Below, one piece after another: positions 1 through 9,800 of a stretch of DNA of 64,000 nt. Made by a program: the position numbers and the translations under genes. The notes under the pieces were generated by a model. It was not told where the DNA came from, did no database searches, and saw only the letters and a list, made by a program, of their open reading frames with translations. This DNA is from Zoroaster sp. YZ-2022 (taxonomy: Eukaryota; Echinodermata; Asteroidea; Forcipulatida; Zoroasteridae): positions 6,448,001-6,512,000 of the forward strand of contig CM055823.1 of assembly GCA_029582265.1 (NCBI GenBank), in the 5' to 3' direction. Within the stretch, counting starts at the first letter, position 1; each line of letters begins with the position of its first letter.

Positions 1-61
1 TGTACTAAAACAATAAAAATCCTTCAAAATCCTCCAACTGGCTTTGTTGTCTAGGGAGTTA
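1..61. mobile_element. Right end of a tiny TTAA element
   Basis: The text ACAATAAAAATCCTTC through TCTAGGGAGTTAGGGTTA matches the right part of the complete 88-bp element at 53817-53905. The left end is outside the window. Confidence 0.6.
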
Positions 62-186
62 GGGTTAGTGGGAAGTTGCTATAGAGGTCAAAACCAGTCA
101 ACTGCCTGTTTTGACTGTTGACCCAAATGTGCACACACGGGCATTTTTGAATGGTTTTTACTGTCATTTTGACCACCCTGAACAAT

Positions 187-283
187 GATGAGCAGGGGTA
201 ATAATGTAATGCGCCTTGAGCACCAGTTTGGTGGATACGTGCGCCATATAAGTCTACATTATTATTATTATTATTATTATTAC
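187..283 (+). mobile_element. SINE 3' fragment with ATT tail
   Basis: ATGATGAGCAGGGGTAATAA, GCGCCTTGAGCACC and a final run of ATT repeats match the 3' half of the SINE at 57296-57582. It interrupts AACAAT|ACAAGAC of the host element. It is 5'-truncated and has lost the tRNA-like head. Confidence 0.75.
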
Positions 284-383
284 AAGACAATGGTTTTACG
301 AGTCAAAAACGGTTGACTCATTTTGACCTGTAAATTTTGACCTTACTACACGTAAAATTTGACTTTTAAGTGCACTAGATATA

Positions 384-1208
384 CACTCCTCAAAATAAAA
401 TAAGGGTCAAAAGTATTTTTGTGAAAAATGTTGACCAAGTCAGGACATAGAAACATTTTTAGTAAGGGTAATGGGCTAAAGGTTGCTCTGCAACATTTTA
501 AGCACTTTTCACATGGTTTGCATGTCTATTGGCTTAGAAACTGACAGATCATGTGACAAGACACAAAAATGCTGATAACAGGTTCATGATGTCGCAATCA
601 AGTTTGGCACATCTGCTTTATTTCTTTTGTGGGGTGTTACTGAGATGTTGTCAACAGGATTCAACACTGGGTACACAGTACAGTCCATGAGGAGGTGTTG
701 TACGGAATGTGTGCGAGTCAGGGGTCATGCAACCTCATACTGACATTAACTTTAAGTCTCAAAACATACAGAAATAATGTTGATTTGTCAAAGTTTATGA
801 CAGGGAGAGAATATCAACTGGTGGGAAAGCCTTCAAAATAGGGAGGGGGCTCAAGGGGTCCCCTCATCCCTACAGCTTCCATGCTGGTTAACCCACTGTT
901 TAACTTTACTCTATCAAGTGCAGAATGCTATTGATTATGTGTTGGGAATCTCATTAAGTCTTGAAGAAAAATAAAGCAGATGTGCCAAACTTGATTGCGA
1001 CATCATGAACCTGTTATCAGCATTTTTGTGTCTTGTCACATGATCTGTCAGTTTCTAAGCCAATAGACATGCAACCCATGTGAAAAGTGCTTAAAATGTT
1101 GCAGAGCAACCTTTAGCCCATTACCCTTACTAAAAATGTTTCTATGTCCTGACTTGGTCAACATTTTTCACAAAAATACTTTTGACCCTTATTTTATTTT
1201 GAGGAGTG
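384..1208. mobile_element. Long inverted-repeat element with TA target duplication
   Basis: Arms 384-629 and 967-1208 are almost perfect reverse complements (about 240 bp) starting CACTCCTCAAAATAAAATAA. TA flanks both ends (382-383 and 1209-1210), and the host reads GATATACCTTGG when the insert is removed. Tc1/mariner-like by target and ends. The 340-bp centre has no ORF. Confidence 0.85.
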
Positions 1209-1365
1209 TACCTTGGCAAATATATCAACATTTTGACCGATTTTGACCGATGTTGACCCTTGTAGTAGTAGGAGGGTTAATACTCCCGAATGTATAAAAT
1301 AACCAATACGAAGACAGTTTCTCTTGTTTTATTAGAGTCACAATAAATGTGGACCTAACCCTTGT

Positions 1366-1664
1366 ATACATGTAGTCTCCAAAATGCCACAAAAACTTGT
1401 GTCTGCTAAATACACAATGCTTTTTCTATGCATGCCTTAAAATATTGCATACTGTACACAAGAGTGGTACATGGATACCCCAAAATGCCCCTGGGACAAA
1501 AACAAAGTGTTCTGACCTTCACACAAACCGAGTGTGCCCCAGTGTTGCCACATGGTATTTTGTGGATAACTCCTGCTATATGTACAGCGCATTTTGCAGT
1601 GAAACAAAGCAGGTGGCCGCTTCAGTTTACCTCATCTCTTTGAAGTGCCTTGGGGAATGCCATT
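1366..1664 (+). repeat. Half of a dispersed repeat, inverted relative to 1786-2040
   Basis: The text from CCAAAATGCCACAAAAAC to GAGATGAGG-type ends (ACCTCATCTCT) recurs in reverse in the next 400 bases with many differences. The parts around TGCCCCTGGG and CAAAGTGTTCTGACCTTCAC are clearly shared. No coding content is credible. Confidence 0.6.
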
Positions 1665-2145
1665 AACCCTCCTATTATCAGTGTAGTTCTTTACAAAGTG
1701 GACCCATACTTCAAAATGTCTCAACTGGGACATATTGTGGTACGCACTTTCTTATCTAATGATTAATGGCATAGCCCAAGGCTCTTCAGAGAGATGAGGT
1801 AAACTGAAGCAGCCACCTGCTTTGTTTCATTGCAAGGCTAACTTGAAATAAACCAGTGTAGTAACTTGGGGTATACACATACTGTGTGAAGGTCAGAACA
1901 CTTTGTTTTTGTCCCATACCCAGGGGCATTTTGGGGTATCCATGCACCATTCTTGTGTACAGTATGCAATATTTTGAGGCATGCATACAACAAGCATTGT
2001 GTACTTACCAGTTTTTTTTGCAGCATTTTGGAGACTGTATGTATACAACCTTCAGATAAGAAAGTGTGCCTCAAAATGTCACGGTTGTGACATTTGGAAG
2101 TATGGGTCCACTTTGTAAAGAACAACACTGATAATAGGAGGGTTA
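1665..2145. mobile_element. TTAA element with long terminal inverted repeats
   Basis: TTAACCCTCCTATTATCAGT at the left and its inverse ACTGATAATAGGAGGGTTAA at the right bound the unit. The inverted match extends inward through CTTTACAAAGTGGACCCATACTTC. It contains one half of the inverted repeat described for 1366-1664. Confidence 0.85.
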
Positions 2146-2379
2146 ATGTAATAATTTGCCCACACACAAGAATCCCTGTGTCCCACATTAATCCAATAAC
2201 TGTGAACAATAGGCACAAATACCAACCTGTGAGACTGGCAGGACGGCGGTCAACTCGAAACAAACTAGATACATCAAACAAAAGCTGGCAAGGCTGTTGG
2301 CAAATGTTACTTCTAAAGCCTTTATCCCAGTTTCCTTCATTTATTTAAAAAAAAAAAATCGGAGACTTCCATTTGTGTC

Positions 2380-2592
2380 GCTTAAATTGTTCAGTTGGAA
2401 TTTTAAAAGGCGTTTACGGGTAATTGGAACCGAAAAATGGAACTGGGTAATGACAGTTTCGGTCAGGGTACCATTTGTGACGTTTAAATGTTCAGTTGGA
2501 ATTTTAAAAGGCGTTTACGGGTAATTGGAACCGAAAAATGGAACTGGGTAATGACAGTTTCGGTCGGGGTACCCGGATACCCGGCACAGCCT
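2380..2592 (+). mobile_element. Right part of the GGATACCCGGCACAGCC family, end duplicated
   Basis: Two tandem copies of a roughly 112-bp block (TTCAGTTGGAATTTTAAAAG, GGGTAATTGGAACCG, GACAGTTTCGGTC) precede the family end ACCCGGCACAGCCTTA. The same end occurs at 14745-14830, 13955-14320 and 57640-57762. Confidence 0.7.
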
Positions 2593-2717
2593 TATGAGCA
2601 AGGCAACAAAATAAAGGGCTTTGATCTTGGCGTGAGTCATGTACAGACCCCTGCTTGACCTGTTTCAGTGCTTATTTTCATGGGCTTAAATTTCATTTTC
2701 CTTTTTCAGAATTCTGT

Positions 2718-3062
2718 TTAACCCTCCTACTGTTTGACCATTTGAAACCATTCAAAATTTCCACTTTCAAAAATGGCCATTGGTTTTGTACACACATGGT
2801 GATACCATTTGAAAAGTGTTGGTAGCAAGCTTTACTACCATTCAAATCCATTCAAATGGTTTTTGAATTTGATACACTACACCTTGGTGTGTTTCCATAG
2901 CCGAATGGTTTCAAATGGTGAATGTACTACACAGTGGCTTATAAATCATTCAAATGGTTTTTGAATGGTGGATACACTACACCTTGGTGTGTTTCACAAA
3001 ATGAATGGTTTCAAATGGTGCATCAACTTGTCTGAAAAAGGCACCAGAAGTAGGAGGGTTAA
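2718..3062 (+). mobile_element. TTAA element, CCATTTGAA family (copy 1)
   Basis: Bounded by TTAACCCTCCTACTGTTTG and GAAGTAGGAGGGTTAA. The interior is saturated with CCATTCAAA/TTTGAATGG motifs in both directions. This complete copy supplies the empty site for the retrotransposon at 44733. Confidence 0.88.
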
Positions 3063-3172
3063 TCGCGATTTGCTGATATCTCGTTAACTTCAAAAGGTTC
3101 TCGATATCGTAATCGAATAAAAAAAAGGCATTGTGATATTCGATATTATCATGTTATCGCCTAAGCTTACTG
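3063..3172 (+). mobile_element. Partial element of the AAGCTTGGGCGAT family
   Basis: AATCGCGATTTGCTGATATC, GAGATATCG-like text and the end TATCGCCTAAGCTTA match one half of the complete copies at 10983-11390 and 52586-52987. Confidence 0.6.
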
Positions 3173-3367
3173 GCTAGTACCCAAGGCTGTGCTAGACATG
3201 AATCAGTTGCAGCAAACAGTGGCCTACAGCTATTATTACAAGCACAACATGAATTACTGAAGATTGAGTGTAGACCAATAACCATTCTTCAGTGACAGTA
3301 TTTTGTTGTACAAAATTACCATCTCATACCAAATGATACAGGTGTAGTGCATTGAGGCCTCTAATCA

Positions 3368-3687
3368 TTAAGCCTAACCACCCCAAACCATTCAACAGCA
3401 GGGTTTGTTGGATTTTGATGGACTCAGTACTGTATAGCCCAGACAGGGATACTTTACATGGGGTCAGGTGTCTCAGTTCCAGCCAAGTCCAACAGTTGGG
3501 TGGTAGTGTTACTGCATGGTGTTGTATTTTGATGGACTCAGTACTGTATAGCCCAGACAGGGATACTTTACATGGGGCCCGGTGTCTCAGTTCCAGCCAA
3601 GTCCAACAGTTGGGTGGTAGTGTTACTCATGGTGTTTGATTTTGGCGGATTGAGGAATGTTCTCAGCCAAAATAACTAGGGAGTTAA
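3368..3687 (+). mobile_element. TTAA element with two internal 114-bp units
   Basis: TTAAGCCTAACCACCCCAAA starts it and TAACTAGGGAGTTAA ends it. Inside are two copies of a unit beginning TTTTGATGGACTCAGTACTG and ending GGTGGTAGTGTTACT. The sister copy at 4154-4585 has three. Confidence 0.8.
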
Positions 3688-3729
3688 AGGTTTGTTTAAT
3701 AATTTGTTTTTTTTGTGCTTTGTTTACAG

Positions 3730-3811
3730 CCATTGGTTTTAATGTAGAAACAGTGAAATACGGCAATATTAAATTCCAAGTATGGGACCTTGGTGGACAG
3801 ACGAGTATCAG
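3730..3811 (+). CDS. ARL1: ARL1 internal exon (switch I to G3)
   Basis: A pyrimidine-rich acceptor ending TTTACAG precedes CC-ATT-GGT-TTT, and the donor is AG|GTAAAA. The exon starts with two bases of the Thr codon and ends after two bases of an Arg codon. It encodes [19 protein letters not shown] and then the G3 motif LGGQTSI. Confidence 0.93.
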
Positions 3812-6800
3812 GTAAAAGCGTGTGACTTAGCCCTAACCCTCCAGGGTATTTTGGCTAGAAACCCTGCCAGACGCAACAGAGTGCATCGTTTATCAAAGTG
3901 ACTTGGCTGCCAAGTGCAACAAGATCCATCTGTTAACAAATCTCAAGGCCGAACTGCCTCAGAGTCTGTGGTCACCAAACGCAGCAGAATACAACTCTGG
4001 CATTGTTTAATGGGACCAGCTCTCAATAGAAACAGGCTTGGCTGCTTATGCACTGGTGTTGACAGCTGAATCCATCAAAGTGCATCAGACTTTTCCAGCT
4101 GATGCACTTTGCTGCGTCTGGCAGGGTTAGGGTTAGTGTAGGGATTCGTAGTGTTAACCATAACTACCCCAAACCATGTTGTATTTTGATGGACTCAGTA
4201 CTGTATAGCCCAGACAGGGATACTTTACATTGGGCCGGGTGTCCCAATTCCAGCCAAGTCCAACAGTTGGGTGGTAGTGTTACTGCATGGTGTTGGATTT
4301 TGATGGACTCAGTACTGTATAGCCCAGACAGGGATACTTTACATTGGGCCGGGTGTCCCAATTCCAGCCAAGTCCAACAGTTGGGTGGTAGTGTTACTGC
4401 ATGGTGTTGGATTTTGATGGACTCAGTACTGTATAGCCCAGACAGGGATACTTTACATGGGGCAGGGTGACCCAGTTCCAGCTGCATGTAAGTCCAGCAG
4501 TTGGGTGGTAGTTTTTGTGCATGGTGTTGGAATTTGGCAGATTCAGGAAGGTTCTTAGCCAAAACAGCTAGGGGGTTAGGGTCAAAGGAAGTGTACACTT
4601 TGTACCATTGGTAAAATGTCTATAAACGCAACCATACTTTTAGAAGTCTCTTACCTACATGAAGTAGGTACTTGCCAAATTTTCATTTGTATGTTGTTTA
4701 CTATTTATTAACCCTCCTACTTCTGGTACCTTTTTCATACAAGTTGATCCACCATTTGAAACCATTCGCTTTTGTGGTTTTGAATGGTGAAATAACTGTA
4801 CAGTATTGATTTCCCCAAATGGTTTTGAATGGTAGGTCAGCTAATACAAAGCCTTGTTTGGATCTTTCCAAATGGTAGTACAGCTAATACAAAACCTTGT
4901 TTGGATACTTCTAAGTGGTGAATCAATGGACCCTCTATGCATTTGAATGGATTTGAATGGTAGTAAAGCTTGCTACCAACACTGTTCAAATGGTATCACC
5001 ATGTGTGTACAAAACCAATGGGCATTTTGATAAGTGGAAATTTTGAATGGTTTCAAATGGTCAAACAGTAGGAGGGTTAATGTCTTCTTAACCTGTTCGC
5101 GTCGGGAATAAAAAAGTTTTTCTGGGCCCCTGTGCGGGTTTATTTTTCCCACACACACCGTGAATGGAAGCTTCCACAGCGGGTGGCCACGTCTTCCGTA
5201 CATGTCACTGTACACGGGTGGCTCAACCGAGCATGCATACCAATATTCCGGAGTTTCCTTTGGCGTGTTTAGACGCTCTCCGGTCCACGGTGCAAAATAA
5301 AAATTGCGTGTATACACGGCCTCCGATGCGAACTGGTTAACCATAACCTTCCCAAATCCTCCAAAAGCCTCTTTGCTAAAGTGAAGGATTTTACATGGTG
5401 AAGGAGGTTACAATGCTACATCCTCTTTGCTAAAGTGAAGGATTTTGAAGGATTGAGGTTACATGCTACATGCTCTTTGCTAAAGTGAAGGATTTTGAAG
5501 GATTGAGGTTACATGCTACATGCTCTTTGCTAAAGTGAAGGATTTTGAAGGATTGAGGTTACATGCTACATCCTCTTTGCTAAAGTGAAGGATTTTGAAG
5601 TTTTGAGGTTACATGCTACGTGCTCTTTGCTAAAGTGAAGGATTTTGGAGGATTGAGGTTATTAGGCATACTTGCCTTTCCATGGTACATGTACACTCAC
5701 TGGCCAAAAGTATTGCAACATGCTCAAAATAGCACTTTACAAGTAACAGGTGAGATGATCATTTAATCCGATTTCATCGATCGTGTATTACATAATTTCC
5801 GAGCAAGAACAGTAAAAAAGAACATTGACTTCAAAACACAGGCACTTTCAAGAAGTCTTAAGTAGTGTAAATAAAATAAAATAAATTATTGTGACACAGT
5901 TCTCCAAACTGAACTTTGGGGATGTTGCAATACTTATGGCCAGTGAGTGTACATCCATGTTTGTTGTAGTGATTGCAAGGTCAGTGCTTGGGTCAGTGGA
6001 CACTGTTTATTGCTCCATGCACGCAGGGAGGGTCCCTGGCCATGTACATGTATCACAGATTAGAAACACATGTGTGCATACATGTCATGTGCTTGCTTTA
6101 CTACTGAAGGATTTTAGAGGATTCAGGTTATGTGTAAGCAAATGGGCCTACGGAGTTCGGAAGGATTCAGGTTATGTGTAAGCAAATGGGCCTTGGGAGT
6201 TAGGAAGGATTCAGGTTATGTGTAAGCAAATGGGCCTAGGGAGTTAGGGTTAATAAACGATGACAGCATTATAGGTTGATGAAATTCTTGCGTTGGGTGA
6301 TGAACAATTGATTTAATTTTGCCCTACATCTACGTGTGTATAGCACTGCATACTCAGTGCTTTCCGAGTGTCTGTGAAAAAACTTCACTGGCGACTCGGG
6401 CGGGATTCGAATCCACAAATGACAGCATTATTAATTTGTCTTTATTTTTATTTCACAGACCTTACTGGAGATGTTACTACTCAAATACAGACGCCATCAT
6501 TTATGTTGTAGATAGCACTGATAAAGAACGAATGGGCATCTCAAAATCAGAACTTGTTGCCATGTTAGAAGTAAGTAACTCCATTCAACCATTGTACTAA
6601 GGCCAAAGTATGACGCCATGTTAGAAGTAAGTAACTCCATTCAACCATTGTACTAAGGCCAAAGTATGACGCCATGTTAGAAGTAAGTAACTCCATTCAA
6701 CCATTGTACTAAGGCCAAAGTATGACGCCATGTTAGAAGTAAGTAACTCCATTCAACCATTGTACTAAGGCCAAAGTATGACGCCATGTTACAAGTAAGT

Positions 6801-9800
6801 AACTCCATTCAACCATTGTACTAAGGCCAAAGTATGACGCCATGTTAGAAGTAAGTAACTCCATTCAACCATTGTACTAAGGCCAAAGTATGACGCCATG
6901 TTACAAGTAAGTAACTCCATTCAACCATTGTACTAAGGCCAAAGTATGACGCCATGTTACAAGTAAGTAACTCCATTCAACCATTGTACTAAGGCCAAAG
7001 TATGACGGCATGTTAGAAGTAAGTAACTCCATTCAACCATTGTACTAAGGCCAAAGTATCATGCCATGTTAGAAGTAACTCCATTCAACCATTGTACTAA
7101 GGCCAAAGTATGATGCCATGTTAGAAGTAAGTAACTCCATTCAACCATTGTACTAAGGCCAAAGTATGATGCCATGTTAGAAGTAACTCCATTCAACCAT
7201 TGTACTAAGGCCAAAGTATGACGCCATGTTAGAAGTAACTCCATTCAACCATTGTACTAAGGCCAAAGTATGACGCCATGTTAGAAGTAAGTAACTCCAT
7301 TCAACCATTGTACTAAGGCCAAAGTATGACGCCATGTTAGAAGTAAGTAACTCCATTCAACCATTGTACTAAGGCCAAAGTATGATGCCATGTTAGAAGT
7401 AAGTAACTCCATTCAACCATTGTACTAAGGCCAAAGTATGACGCCATGTTAGAAGTGGCAACTCCATTCAACCATTGTACTAAGGCCAAAGTATGACGCC
7501 ATGTTAGAAGTAACTCCATTCAACCATTGTACTAAGGCCAAAGTATGACGCCATGTTAGAAGTAAGTAACTCCATTCAACCATTGTGCTAAGGCCAAAGT
7601 ATGACGCCATGTTACAAGTAAGTAACTCCATTCAACCATTGTGCTAAGGCCAAAGTATGACGCCATGTTACAAGTAAGTAACTCCATTCAACCATTGTGC
7701 TAAGGCCAAAGTATGACGCCATGTTACAAGTAAGTAACTCCATTCAACCATTGTGCTAAGGCCAAAGTATGACGCCATGTTAGAAGTAAGTAACTCCATT
7801 CAACCATTGTACTAAGGCCAAAGTATGACGCCATGTTACAAGTAAGTAACTCCATTCAACCATTGTACTAAGGCCAAAGTATGACGCCATGTTACAAGTA
7901 AGTAACTCCATTCAACCATTGTACTAAGGCCAAAGTATGACGCCATGTTACAAGTAAGTAACTCCATTCAACCATTGTACTAAGGCCAAAGTATCATGCC
8001 ATGTTACAAGTAAGTAACTCCATTCAACCATTGTACTAAGGCCAAAGTATGACGCCATGTTACAAGTAAGTAACTCCATTCAACCATTGTACTAAGGCCA
8101 AAGTATCATGCCATGTTAGAAGTAACTCCATTCAACCATTGTACTAAGGCCAAAGTATGACGCCATGTTACAAGTAAGTAACTCCATTCAACCATTGTAC
8201 TAAGGCCAAAGTATGACGCCATGTTACAAGTAAGTAACTCCATTCAACCATTGTGCTAAGGCCAAAGTATGATGCTATGTTACAAGTAAGTAACTCCATT
8301 CAACCATTGTACTAAGGCCAAAGTATGACGCCATGTTAGAAGTAAGTAACTCCATTCAACCATTGTACTAAGGCCAAAGTATCATGCCATGTTAGAAGTA
8401 ACTCCATTCAACCATTGTACTAAGGCCAAAGTATGACGCCATGTTACAAGTAAGTAACTCCATTCAACCATTGTACTAAGGCCAAAGTATGACGCCATGT
8501 TACAAGTAAGTAACTCCATTCAACCATTGTACTAAGGCCAAAGTATCATGCCATGTTAGAAGTAACTCCATTCAACCATTGTGCTAAGGCCAAAGTATGA
8601 CGCCATGTTACAAGTAAGTAACTCCATTCAACCATTGTACTAAGGCCAAAGTATGACGCCATGTTACAAGTAAGTAACTCCATTCAACCATTGTACTAAG
8701 GCCAAAGTATGACGCCATGTTACAAGTAAGTAACTCCATTCAACCATTGTACTAAGGCCAAAAAATAAATCTCCGGTTTCTGGTCATAGGTCAGCTTCAA
8801 AATCTGTGATGCATTTTTTATTTATTTATTTATTTTTTTGTCATCCAGTGAAATACGTGATACGGTTATTGGAACCAGACCAAATTTTCCATACACAAAC
8901 TGTGATAGGTATATAGAGAGGCATCACAAATCTGGCAAACGTTCATATCCCTATGTGAAAAAGTCATTTAAAACACAGAATTCCAATCGATTTTTGCTGC
9001 AATTGGACATCATAGTGGAAAAAAATAAATAAATAAAAATGCCGACTGTAAATCCTCCAAAATTAAACATCCAGGAGGTTCAGGGGGCTTTGTCCTCTAG
9101 ACCAAAGGGAGACCCAGGCCCGCTACCCATTTTTCAGGATTTTTTACTTTTGTCCAGTGACACCCCTGAAAACCATGGTTCTCTTGATTATTTTAACCCT
9201 TCTACAATCAGTGCAATTTTTGAAACAACCCATTCAGGCCACTCCAAGCCATTAGCTGTTGCCAGTGGCCTCCTATGGTTTACCCTTCTGTGCACTGCCA
9301 CACCACTGAGATTGCAGGGTAAAGTGGTCTCCCATTGATGTAGTGTAGGCCATACTAATATGTTCAAACATTTACAGTGTCCTTGGGTGGCTGGCACACA
9401 GTTGATTTTGTAAGATTACTTGGAAAGGACAGCAGTCTCTTGTACATGTATGTACTGAAGGTTGCTCAAGAGCAGAATTTTGTGGATCGGAGTGGCCTCC
9501 ATGTGTAGGAGGGTTATAGCATTCGTTTTCCTTCCCTCAAGTGAAATAGCAGTGTTCCGATGAAAACAAAAATCAGAAAATTGCTGTTAAAATAGCCCAA
9601 AAAAATATGGACGATTATTAATTGTGACCTCTGACCCCAACAGGAAGAAGAACTAAAGAATGCCATGTTACTGGTCATGGCTAACAAACAGGACATGGAG
9701 AATGCCCTCACACAATTACAAGTAGCCAATGAACTCGGCCTCTCAGCACTCAGGCACCGCAAGTACCAAATCTTCAAGACGTCCGCGATCAAAGGGGAGG

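Larger units (their letters stand above)
62..1275 (-). mobile_element. TTAA element, GTCAAA-rich family (copy 1), with two nested insertions
   Basis: The ends match the family seen intact at 16276-16590, with a terminal TAGTAGTAGGAGGGTTAA at 1262-1278. The interior is packed with TTTTGAC/GTCAAAA. The copy is split by a SINE 3' end (187-283) and by a long inverted-repeat element (384-1208). Joining the flanks of each insert gives the uninterrupted text of the sister copies. Confidence 0.8.

Noticed and set aside
1397..1666. ORF of 89 codons near the left edge
   Set aside because: It lies in one half of an inverted dispersed repeat, and the other half (1786-2281) encodes a similar frame on the opposite strand only because of the repeat.
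3352..4598. ORFs with repeated [17 protein letters not shown]
   Set aside because: Frames through the 114-bp repeats of two TTAA elements. No domain, and the repeat unit length of 114 bases happens to keep frame.
7059..7631. Minus-strand ORFs with repeated [10 protein letters not shown]
   Set aside because: They are frames through the 56-bp ARL1-derived minisatellite, and the repetition comes from the DNA unit. No independent coding evidence.
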